From: an uncultured Oscillospiraceae bacterium
GTDB taxonomy: Bacteria; Bacillota; Clostridia; Oscillospirales; Acutalibacteraceae
DNA: 17,519 bases
Reading direction: 5' to 3'
Assembly: GCA_900552925.1 (NCBI GenBank)
Contig: USBH01000004.1
Span: 1 to 17,519, forward strand
Shown here one piece after another: positions 5,639-12,063 of this stretch. Under the pieces are notes generated by a model. It saw only the letters and a program-made list of their open reading frames with translations, searched no databases and was not told the DNA's origin. A program made the position numbers and the translations under genes. Every line of letters starts with the position of its first letter. The first letter of the stretch is position 1.

Positions 5639-6454
5639 ATGAATATCGTCATCACCGGCGCGGGCGGCGTGCTCTGCAGCGCCTTCGCCAAGGCGCTCGC
5701 GGCGGACGGCCACAAGGTCGCGCTGCTCGATCTGAATCTCGAAGCTGCGGAGAAGGTCGCGGCGGAAATCCGCGAAAACGGCGGCGAAGCGATCGCCGTA
5801 CAGGCCGACGTGCTCGACAAGGAAAGCCTGCAGGCCGCGCACGACGCCGTGGAAAAGGCGTTCGGCCGCTGCGAGGTGCTCGTCAACGGCGCGGGCGGCA
5901 ACAACCCGAAGGGCACGACAACCAGCGAATACTTCGACAAGGCCGATCTGCTCGACGAAAACGCCCGCTCCTTCTTCGACCTCGACAAGGACGGCGTCTC
6001 CTTCGTCTTCAACCTGAACTTCCTCGGCACGCTGCTGACGACGCAGGCATTTGCCGTCGACATGCTCGAGACCGGCGGCTGCATCGTCAACATCTCCTCG
6101 ATGAACGCGTATACGCCGCTGACGAAGATCCCGGCCTACAGCGGCGCCAAGGCGGCCGTTTCGAACTTCACGCAGTGGCTCGCCGTGCACTTTGCGAACT
6201 GCGGCATCCGCGTCAACGCGATCGCCCCCGGCTTCTTCGCGACGAACCAGAACCGCACGCTGCTCTTCAACGAAGACGGCAGCCTCACGCCGCGCAGCCA
6301 CAAGATCATCTCGCAGACGCCGATGGGCCGCTTCGGCGAACCCGAGGAGCTGCTCGGCACGCTCCGCTTTTTGATCGACGACAAGGCTTCTGGCTTTGTC
6401 ACCGGCATCACGATCCCGGTCGACGGCGGCTTCTCCGCCTACTCCGGCGTTTGA
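5639..6454 (+). CDS. uxuB: SDR-family D-mannonate oxidoreductase (UxuB/YjmF type)
   Basis: This enzyme is expected to reduce D-fructuronate to D-mannonate with NAD(P)H, the step after UxaC. It is a 271-residue short-chain dehydrogenase: cofactor loop TGAGGVL (6-12), acidic DLN (31-33) after the second strand suggesting NAD preference, VNGAGG (82-87), and the catalytic Ser154, Tyr167 and Lys171 (AYSGAK). The long insert after VNGAGG (NNPKGTTTSEYF to FFDLDKDGVSFVFNLNFLG) is typical of the Bacillus YjmF/UxuB group and separates it from generic SDRs. UxuB of E. coli belongs to a different, longer family. The start is ATG 5639, nine bases after AAGGGAGG; a TTG two codons earlier is too close to that site. 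The position after uxaC supports the assignment. Confidence 0.85.
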   Translation: MNIVITGAGGVLCSAFAKALAADGHKVALLDLNLEAAEKVAAEIRENGGEAIAVQADVLDKESLQAAHDAVEKAFGRCEVLVNGAGGNNPKGTTTSEYFDKADLLDENARSFFDLDKDGVSFVFNLNFLGTLLTTQAFAVDMLETGGCIVNISSMNAYTPLTKIPAYSGAKAAVSNFTQWLAVHFANCGIRVNAIAPGFFATNQNRTLLFNEDGSLTPRSHKIISQTPMGRFGEPEELLGTLRFLIDDKASGFVTGITIPVDGGFSAYSGV

Positions 6455-6498
6455 TTCGACTTTTACACAGCGGCGCTGCCGCAGGAAGGATGTTTACT

Positions 6499-7263
6499 AT
6501 GATTATCGGCGCACAGGGCTTTACGATCCGCAATTTCGCGCAGAACGAGGCCGACCTGCGCGTGACGGCGAAAAAGCTGCACGACATCGGCTTCAAGACA
6601 CTGCAGGTCTCCGCGTTCGGCGACATCGACCCGCACATCATCCGCGAGATCTGCGACGAAAACGACCTCAAGATCATCATCACGCACACGAACCAGCAGC
6701 TGATTCTGGAAAACCCCGAGAAGGTCATCGAGAACCACCGCATCATGGGCTGCAATCACGTCGGCATCGGCATGATGCCGCAGAAGTACACCGGCTCGCT
6801 CGAGGGCATGCGCGCATTTCTGAAGGACTACACGCCGGTCGCGGACAAGCTTTACGACGCGGGCATGAAGCTGCACTACCACAACCACGGCTTCGAGTAC
6901 GAGCAGTTTGAAAACAAGTGCCTGCTCGACTGGATGGCCGAGGAAACCGACCCCGAAAAGTGGGGCTTCATCCTCGACGTGTACTGGACCCAGTTCGGCG
7001 GCCGCTCCCCGTCCCGCCAGATCATCGAGCTCGGCGACCGCATCGACGTGATCCACTTCAAGGACATGAAGATGCACGGCCACGAGCACCGCTTTGCGGC
7101 CGTCATGGACGGCAACCTCGACTTCGACGCGATTCTCGACGCCTGCCGCGAGGTCGGTATCCAGTACGCGATGATCGAGCAGGACGACTGCTACGACCGC
7201 GACCCGTTCGACGAGCTCGCGCTCAGCGCAAAGAACCTGATTGCGGCCGGCTGCCGCTTCTGA
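6499..7263 (+). CDS. Sugar phosphate isomerase/epimerase-like TIM barrel A
   Basis: A 254-residue cytoplasmic protein of the xylose-isomerase-like TIM-barrel superfamily. Likely metal or catalytic positions are His130/Glu133 in YHNHGFEYE, Asp160 in FILDVYW, His186 in IHFKDM and Glu227 in MIEQDD. The YHNHGFE block is characteristic of the group near IolE (inosose dehydratase) and of barrels that isomerise or cleave 3-keto sugars. ATG 6499 is preferred over the in-frame ATG at 6490 because GGAAGGA (6484-6490) is correctly spaced for it and would overlap the earlier one. It lies 44 bp after the SDR gene and 12 bp before a second barrel. The two barrels differ clearly in sequence and are not a recent duplication. 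The substrate is unknown. Confidence 0.88.
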   Translation: MIIGAQGFTIRNFAQNEADLRVTAKKLHDIGFKTLQVSAFGDIDPHIIREICDENDLKIIITHTNQQLILENPEKVIENHRIMGCNHVGIGMMPQKYTGSLEGMRAFLKDYTPVADKLYDAGMKLHYHNHGFEYEQFENKCLLDWMAEETDPEKWGFILDVYWTQFGGRSPSRQIIELGDRIDVIHFKDMKMHGHEHRFAAVMDGNLDFDAILDACREVGIQYAMIEQDDCYDRDPFDELALSAKNLIAAGCRF

Positions 7264-7275
7264 GGAGGACGGACG

Positions 7276-8130
7276 ATGGCACTCAACTTCACTTTTTCCG
7301 CCTTCGCCGACGAGGCGGACCCGAATTTCGACCTGCAGCTCGCCGCGCTGAAGCGCAACCGCATCCCGCTGCTTGAGATCCGCGGCGTGGACGGCAAGGG
7401 CGTGCTCGACCTGACCGACGCAGAGCTCGAAACGGTCTGCGAGAAGCTCGCAGAAGCCGGCATCGGCGTTTCGGCCGTCGGCTCGCCGATCGGCAAGATC
7501 GGCATCCGGGACGACTTCGCCCCGCACTTTGAGAAATTCAAGCGCGCCGTCGAGATCGCGAAAAAGCTCGGCACCGCGCGCATCCGCATGTTCAGCTTCT
7601 TCATCCCGCAGGGCGAGGACCCGGAAAGCTGCTTCGACGAGGTCGTGCGGCGCGTTTCGGCGCTCGTCGCCTACGCCGAGGAAAACGGCGTGCACTGCTG
7701 CCACGAAAACGAAAAGGGCATTTACGGCGACACGCTCGCCCGCGTGCAGAAGCTGCATGCGGCCGTGCCCGGCCTGCGCTGCGTGTTCGACCCGGCGAAC
7801 TACATCCAGTGCGGCGACGACCCCGCCGTGAACTTCAAGGCGCTCGCCCCGATGATCGACTACATGCACGTCAAGGACGCGCTGTTCGCGGACGGCTCGG
7901 TCGTCCCGGCCGGCGAGGGCGACGGCTCGGTGCCGCAGATTCTCGCGGCGCTCGCCGATACCGGCAAGCCGTACATCCTGACGATCGAGCCGCACCTGTT
8001 CGACTTCAGCGGGCTTTCGGCGCTGCAGGACGAGGAACTCACCCACAAGCGCGTGTACCGCTCCGGCGAGGAGGCGTTCGACGCCGCGGCGGATGCGCTG
8101 CACGCGATCTGCGAAAAAATCAATCTTTGA
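7276..8130 (+). CDS. Sugar phosphate isomerase/epimerase-like TIM barrel B
   Basis: A 284-residue cytoplasmic TIM barrel with the expected metal positions: HENEKGI (Glu144/Glu146), Asp172 in FDPANY, His198 in MHVKDA and Glu238 in TIEPHL. The N-terminal SAFADEAD and RGVDGKGVLDL blocks place it in a different subfamily from the barrel encoded just upstream. It probably isomerises, epimerises or eliminates a keto-sugar. The ATG at 7276 is seven bases after GAGGAGG, and the gap to the previous stop is only 12 bp, so the two are translated from one mRNA. The stop codon lies within an imperfect 17-bp tandem repeat. The immediately following gene encodes a sugar dehydrogenase of the type that would make keto-sugars. 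Confidence 0.88.
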   Translation: MALNFTFSAFADEADPNFDLQLAALKRNRIPLLEIRGVDGKGVLDLTDAELETVCEKLAEAGIGVSAVGSPIGKIGIRDDFAPHFEKFKRAVEIAKKLGTARIRMFSFFIPQGEDPESCFDEVVRRVSALVAYAEENGVHCCHENEKGIYGDTLARVQKLHAAVPGLRCVFDPANYIQCGDDPAVNFKALAPMIDYMHVKDALFADGSVVPAGEGDGSVPQILAALADTGKPYILTIEPHLFDFSGLSALQDEELTHKRVYRSGEEAFDAAADALHAICEKINL

Positions 8131-8155
8131 CCCATCTAAATCTTTGATCTATCTG
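8122..8155 (+). repeat. Imperfect 17-bp tandem repeat across the barrel B stop
   Basis: AATCTTTGACCCATCTA (8122-8138) is followed without gap by AATCTTTGATCTATCTG (8139-8155), 14 of 17 bases identical. The first copy holds the stop codon TGA (8128-8130). The second leads directly into the ribosome binding site of the next gene. It looks like a small local duplication that lengthened the gap. Confidence 0.7.
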
Positions 8156-8171
8156 TAAGGAGTTGTAAAAA

Positions 8172-9353
8172 ATGAGCGAAACAGTAAAAATCGGCATTGT
8201 CGGCATCGGCAACATGGGCTCCGCGCACGCGAAGAGCATCCTGGCCGGCAACATTCAGGGCATGGAGCTCGCCGCGGTCTGCGATATCGCGGAATCGAAG
8301 CGGCTCTGGGCGGCGGAAAACCTGCCGGACGTCCCGTGCTTCATCGACTACAAGGAGATGATCGACAGCGGCCTGTGCACGGCGATCCTTGTCGCGACGC
8401 CGCACTACCTGCATTCCCCCATCGCGATCTACGGCTTTGAAAAGGGCATGCACGTGCTCTCCGAAAAGCCGGCCGGCGTCTACACGAAGCAGGTCGAGGA
8501 GATGAACGAGGCCGCCAAAAAATCGGGCAGGGTTTTCGGCATTATGTACAACCAGCGCACGAACCCGAAGTTCCAGAAAATGCGCGAGCTCGTGCAGAGC
8601 GGCGCGCTCGGCGAGCTCAAGCGCTGCGTCTGGATCATCACAAATTGGTACCGCACGCAGTCTTACTACGACAGCGGCACATGGCGCGCAACGTGGGCCG
8701 GCGAGGGCGGCGGCGTGCTGATCAACCAGTGCCCGCACAACCTCGACCTGTGGCAGTGGATTTTCGGCATGCCGAACAAGATCAGCGCGCACTGCAAATA
8801 CGGCCGCTGGCACAACATCGAGGTGGAGGACGAGGTGACGGCTTACGCCGAGTACCCGAACGGCGCGACCGGCGTGTTCATCACGACGACCGGCGAGTGC
8901 CCCGGCACGAACCGCCTCGAGATCTCCGGCGACAAGGGCAAGCTCGTCTGGGAGGACGGCAAGCTGACGCACTGGGCGCTCGAGACGCCGGAGCGCGAAT
9001 TCTGCTTCACCTGCCCCGAGGGTTTTGCGCAGCCGAAAATGACCGTCACGGAAATTGAGACGGAGAACATCGAGCTCGGGCACAACGGCATTCTGCAGAA
9101 CTTCACGAACGCGATTCTGCACGGCGAAGAGCTGCTCGCGCCGGGCTATGAGGGCATCAACGGCCTCAATATCTCGAACGCAATCCACCTCTCCGACTGG
9201 ACCGGCAAGTCGCAGGACGTGCCGGTGGACAAGGAGCTGTTTTTGAAGCTGCTCGACGAGCGCCGCGCCGTGTCGCACGTCAAGGAGGCAAAGGACGAGG
9301 GCAAGATCGCCGACCTCTCCGGCACCTACAACGACCGCTGGAAGGTGCGCTGA
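8172..9353 (+). CDS. Gfo/Idh/MocA-family NAD(P)-dependent sugar oxidoreductase
   Basis: A 393-residue two-domain dehydrogenase. The N-terminal Rossmann fold carries GIGNMG (11-16) and the family EKPAG motif (Lys99). The C-terminal domain has GGGVLINQCPHNLDLW (179-194), where His189 and Asp192 fill the usual catalytic positions. Enzymes of this family oxidise a ring hydroxyl of inositols, sugars or glycosides, often giving 3-keto products, using NAD(P). GTAAGGAG (8156-8163) precedes the ATG at 8172. It is the last gene of the five-gene operon and is followed by a strong terminator. Its pairing with two TIM-barrel isomerase-like genes resembles inositol pathways and the 3-keto-glycoside cleavage systems of gut bacteria. 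The substrate is not determinable from sequence. Confidence 0.92.
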   Translation: MSETVKIGIVGIGNMGSAHAKSILAGNIQGMELAAVCDIAESKRLWAAENLPDVPCFIDYKEMIDSGLCTAILVATPHYLHSPIAIYGFEKGMHVLSEKPAGVYTKQVEEMNEAAKKSGRVFGIMYNQRTNPKFQKMRELVQSGALGELKRCVWIITNWYRTQSYYDSGTWRATWAGEGGGVLINQCPHNLDLWQWIFGMPNKISAHCKYGRWHNIEVEDEVTAYAEYPNGATGVFITTTGECPGTNRLEISGDKGKLVWEDGKLTHWALETPEREFCFTCPEGFAQPKMTVTEIETENIELGHNGILQNFTNAILHGEELLAPGYEGINGLNISNAIHLSDWTGKSQDVPVDKELFLKLLDERRAVSHVKEAKDEGKIADLSGTYNDRWKVR

Positions 9354-9383
9354 ATACACCGCTCCGGTAGGGTTTACATCACC

Positions 9384-9413
9384 GCGCTGTTGGCATGAAG
9401 CCGGCTTCAGCGC
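9384..9413 (+). other. Hairpin before the operon terminator
   Basis: GCGCTG (9384-9389) pairs with CAGCGC (9408-9413), and the perfect 14-base palindrome TGAAGCCGGCTTCA (9396-9409) overlaps it. With no T-run, this is more likely a 3'-end stabilising structure than a terminator. Confidence 0.4.
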
Positions 9414-9428
9414 AATCTATATAAAATC

Positions 9429-9466
9429 AGTGGGAACCGTCCGCGGACGGCTCCCACTTTGCTTTT
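9429..9466 (+). terminator. Terminator of the uxaC operon
   Basis: AGTGGGAACCGTCC (9429-9442) pairs with GGACGGCTCCCACT (9445-9458), a 14-bp stem with one A-C mismatch and a 2-base loop, followed by TTGCTTTTT. It ends the transcript from the oxidoreductase gene, about 75 bases past its stop. Confidence 0.9.
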
Positions 9467-9485
9467 TGAAAAAATTTTAATTTCC

Positions 9486-9522
9486 TGTAGCAATTTCCCG
9501 CCCCGCAGGGTATTCTTAGTGA
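9486..9522 (+). promoter_or_regulatory. Possible ECF-type promoter of the sigma/anti-sigma pair
   Basis: The stretch TGTAGCAATTTCC (9486-9498), then a GC-rich spacer and GTATTCTTAGTG (9510-9521), resembles the split of ECF-type promoters (an AA-T core at -35 and a short -10). It is a poor sigma-70 site (TAGCAA, 17 bases, TATTCT). Autoregulation is common for ECF sigma factors. A small hairpin (GTTTTT 9530-9535 with AAAAAC 9539-9544) lies before the ribosome binding site. Confidence 0.3.
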
Positions 9523-9563
9523 AAAGCATGTTTTTCAGAAAAACAGAGGGAGGAGGAAAACGC

Positions 9564-10037
9564 ATGCGGGACATCCCCGAAAGCGAGCTCGAGGACGTAT
9601 TCGAGCGGTACGGCAATACGGTCTACCGGCTCGCCTTCGCCTACGCGCGCAGCAAGGCGGACGCAGACGACATTTTTCAGGAGGTTTTCCTGCGGTACTA
9701 CCGCCGCGCGCCGGCCTTTGAAACCGAGGAGCACCGCAAGGCGTGGCTGCTGCGCGTGACGATCAACCGCGCAAAGAGCTGCCTGTCCCGCCGGGTGCTG
9801 CACGGGCCGCCGCAGGCCGAGGGCGCCGTGCCGTTTTCCGCGCCGGCGTCGATGGAGCTGCACGAGGCGCTTTCGAAGCTCGCGCCGAAATACCGCACCG
9901 TGATCCACCTGTTTTACTACGAGGGCTACACCGCCGAGGAAATCGGCGCGCTGCTGCACCGGAAGCCCGCGACGGTCCGCACGCAGCTCACGCGCGCACG
10001 CCGCCGGCTGGCCTCCCTTTTGCAGGACGAAATCTGA
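9564..10037 (+). CDS. ECF-subfamily RNA polymerase sigma factor
   Basis: A 157-residue sigma-70 family member with only regions 2 and 4. Region 2 (about 14-75) contains YRLAFAYARSKADADDIFQE and the promoter-melting/-10 segment WLLRVTINRAKSCL. Region 4 (about 98-150) has the -35-binding helix-turn-helix GYTAEEIGALLHRKPATVRT. ATG 9564 follows GGGAGGAGG with 7-base spacing; the frame is open further upstream but without a comparable site. A DUF4179 membrane protein gene begins 20 bp downstream and is the likely anti-sigma factor, so the sigma factor would be held at the membrane until a signal arrives. The regulon and the signal are unknown. Confidence 0.93.
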   Translation: MRDIPESELEDVFERYGNTVYRLAFAYARSKADADDIFQEVFLRYYRRAPAFETEEHRKAWLLRVTINRAKSCLSRRVLHGPPQAEGAVPFSAPASMELHEALSKLAPKYRTVIHLFYYEGYTAEEIGALLHRKPATVRTQLTRARRRLASLLQDEI

Positions 10038-10057
10038 CACAGAAAGGATGAAACGCC

Positions 10058-11107
10058 ATGACCTTCCGGGAAAAATACAACGCAATGCAGCGCGACGTCC
10101 GGCCGGACGCGCCCTTGCTGCAACGCACGCGCGCGGCGGCGCAGAAAGCCCCCGCACGCCCGCGGCGGCTGCGCCCGCTGATCGCGCTCGCGGCCGTGCT
10201 CGTCTGCCTTGCGCTCGCCGTGCCCGCCTTCGCCATGCCGGCGCTCGCCGCCGACCCCGACGGCTACGCGCTGCTGTACAGCATCTCCCCGGCCGCCGCG
10301 CAGTTCTTCAAGCCCGTCAACCGAAGCGACGAGGACAACGGCATCCGCCTCACGGTCGATTCCGTCTACCTGCACAGCGACACCGTCGAGGTCTACGTCG
10401 CCCTGCAGGACCTCACCGGCGACCGCCTCGACGAGACGACCGACCTCTTCGACAGCTACCGCATCAACCGCGGCTTCGACTGCTCGGCGACCTGCTCACG
10501 CGTCGGCTACGACGCGCAGACGCGCACCGCGCGCTTTCTGATCTCGATCACACGCTTTGACGGGCAGGACATCGAGGGCGACAAGCTGACCTTTTCGCTC
10601 GGCCGGCTCCTGACCGGCAAAACGGAAACGGAGGGCGCCGTCACAGGGCTCGACCTCGCCGCGGCGCAGGCGGAGCCCGACACGCAGCGGGCAGCGCTGC
10701 GCGGCTTGGGCGGTTCTTCGGCTGACGTACTGCGCAGCAAAATCGACGGCTCGTATACCGCCGACATGCTCATCCCGACCGGCACGCTCGCCACGCCGGC
10801 GCCCGGCGTCACCGTCACCGCGATGGGCTATATCGACGGCCTGCTGCACATTCAGGTGCTGTACGAAAATATCCACGAAACCGACAACCACGGCCAGCTC
10901 TGGCTCGAGAACGGGGCCGAAAAGCTGGAATGCCTCGGCAGCCTCAGCTTTTTCGCCGAGAACGGAAGCGACAGCTTCGAGGAGTACGTCTTTGATGTTT
11001 CACCCGCACAGCTCGCAGACTGCACGCTGTACGGCAGCTTCGTCACCGCCGATACGCTGATCGAGGGCGGCTGGGAAATCACCTTCCCGCTGACAGAGGC
11101 CGGCTGA
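10058..11107 (+). CDS. DUF4179-type membrane anti-sigma factor candidate
   Basis: A 349-residue single-pass membrane protein. The first 38 residues are cytoplasmic and basic. A transmembrane helix follows (about 40-60, LIALAAVLVCLALAVPAFAM), then a large extracytoplasmic region. The part just after the membrane (about 62-135, including YSISPAAAQFFKPVNRS and RLTVDSVYLHSDTVEVYVAL) matches the DUF4179 pattern found in proteins encoded beside ECF sigma factors in Firmicutes. The short N-terminus lacks an HxxxCxxC zinc motif, so it is not a ZAS-type anti-sigma. AGAAAGGA lies 9 bases before ATG 10058, and the sigma stop is only 20 bp upstream, indicating cotranscription. The anti-sigma role is inferred from context. 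Confidence 0.82.
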   Translation: MTFREKYNAMQRDVRPDAPLLQRTRAAAQKAPARPRRLRPLIALAAVLVCLALAVPAFAMPALAADPDGYALLYSISPAAAQFFKPVNRSDEDNGIRLTVDSVYLHSDTVEVYVALQDLTGDRLDETTDLFDSYRINRGFDCSATCSRVGYDAQTRTARFLISITRFDGQDIEGDKLTFSLGRLLTGKTETEGAVTGLDLAAAQAEPDTQRAALRGLGGSSADVLRSKIDGSYTADMLIPTGTLATPAPGVTVTAMGYIDGLLHIQVLYENIHETDNHGQLWLENGAEKLECLGSLSFFAENGSDSFEEYVFDVSPAQLADCTLYGSFVTADTLIEGGWEITFPLTEAG

Positions 11108-11120
11108 TCGCCGCATTCCG

Positions 11121-11145
11121 CTGCCTCCCGCAGAACCGGAGGCAG
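11121..11145. other. Hairpin beside the bidirectional terminator
   Basis: CTGCCTCC (11121-11128) pairs perfectly with GGAGGCAG (11138-11145), followed only by CAAAA. It stands next to the main terminator and may help fold or protect the 3' end. Confidence 0.45.
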
Positions 11146-11149
11146 CAAA

Positions 11150-11190
11150 AGCCCCGCCGGGCCGTTCATAAGAACCCGGCGGGGCTTTTT
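11150..11190. terminator. Bidirectional terminator between convergent genes
   Basis: AGCCCCGCCGGG (11150-11161) pairs perfectly with CCCGGCGGGGCT (11175-11186). Plus-strand transcripts meet a run of T (11186-11190). Minus-strand transcripts meet TTTT, from AAAA at 11147-11150. It serves both the anti-sigma gene and the ANT(6)-like gene, which converge here. Confidence 0.9.
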
Positions 11191-11193
11191 GCC

Positions 11194-12063
11194 TTATTTC
11201 GGTCCAAAGCGCGCCTTGTAGTGCGCCGTATAGGCCGTTATGCTGCGGTCATACGGCGGGTACGCATACCCGAGCGCCGCCGCAAGCGCCCCCGACGCCG
11301 CGCGGAACAGCCGCTGGCACGTCTCGAGCGCCTGCCAGAGGGCTTCGGCGGAATCCATCCGATATGTGCTGTAGAGCGCCTCGCGCGTTTCGTCCTCCAG
11401 ATACTGCGGCAGGAACTTGTAGTTCTTGCCGATGCTGAACGTGTAGCCGCGGCGCAGCCCCACCTGCCACGCGAGCATGCGCAGAAGCTCGCTGCGCATG
11501 AGCTGCATCAGGTCCGCCGCATACAGCCGTTCGCCGCGGCAGATTCCCTTTGTCACATAGGTGCCGAGGTTCCAGAATTCATTGCAGCAGTCGTCGAAGC
11601 TGCGGGCGCTCGGCTTTTGCAGGTGATACCGCCGGTCGCTCGGCGCAGGCGGCTGCGGCACGTCGCCGTCCTTGTCGAGCAGAATCGTGCACAGCCCGTC
11701 CGCGGCGAGATACGCCGGCAGATGGCGCTTTTCAAGCAGCGTCAGATCCATCTTGACGTAATCGGAAAAAAGCATCAGGTAGGAGTAGCCCGTTTCCTCC
11801 GCCGGAAACAGTTCCATGTCCTCCGGCTTCTGCATCATGACGATCTCGCCGAAGGCGGAGAGCCAGTCGTCGCTCTGCGTGAAGTCCTCGATGCGGTCCA
11901 CAAAATACGTGACGTCGAAATCCTGAAACTCGTCCTTCGGGATGTTCGCATTGACGCGCGAGCCCTCCATCCCGACGAGGCGGATGCGCGCATCCGCTTT
12001 CGCGAAATCCAGCACGGTGCGCATAAATTCCTCCGGGCTGCGCATGCGCTCTGCCCGCCCCAT
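11194..12063 (-). CDS. ANT(6)-like aminoglycoside 6-adenylyltransferase family protein
   Basis: The 289-residue product matches the streptomycin 6-adenylyltransferase family (AadK/ANT(6), usually about 285-300 residues). ANT(6) enzymes transfer AMP from ATP to the 6-hydroxyl of streptomycin. The nucleotidyltransferase core is present: GSRVNAN (34-40) and the metal-binding FQDFD (Asp48, Asp50), followed by YLMLFSDYVKMDLTLL, where Asp106 would be the third carboxylate. CNEFWNLGTYVTKGI and the terminal region also fit. The start codon overlaps the stop of the esterase gene by one base (TGATG at 12061-12065), indicating translational coupling; a second ATG six codons on is also possible. Whether it gives resistance is unknown; chromosomal relatives with no tested activity are common. 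Confidence 0.88.
   Translation of the reverse strand: MGRAERMRSPEEFMRTVLDFAKADARIRLVGMEGSRVNANIPKDEFQDFDVTYFVDRIEDFTQSDDWLSAFGEIVMMQKPEDMELFPAEETGYSYLMLFSDYVKMDLTLLEKRHLPAYLAADGLCTILLDKDGDVPQPPAPSDRRYHLQKPSARSFDDCCNEFWNLGTYVTKGICRGERLYAADLMQLMRSELLRMLAWQVGLRRGYTFSIGKNYKFLPQYLEDETREALYSTYRMDSAEALWQALETCQRLFRAASGALAAALGYAYPPYDRSITAYTAHYKARFGPK

Noticed and set aside
4190..6301. 700-codon minus-strand open frame opposite uxaC and the SDR gene
   Set aside because: Composition-driven antisense frame. Low-complexity Arg/Val/Ala-rich product, no start signals, and it covers two recognised enzymes.
6463..8103. Long minus-strand open frame opposite the two TIM-barrel genes
   Set aside because: Antisense shadow. 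The plus-strand frames have clear family motifs and ribosome binding sites.
6499..8130. The two adjacent TIM-barrel genes as a recent tandem duplication
   Set aside because: They share fold and catalytic spacing but have clearly different motifs (YHNHGFE versus HENEKGI, ILDVYW versus FDPANY) and little direct similarity.
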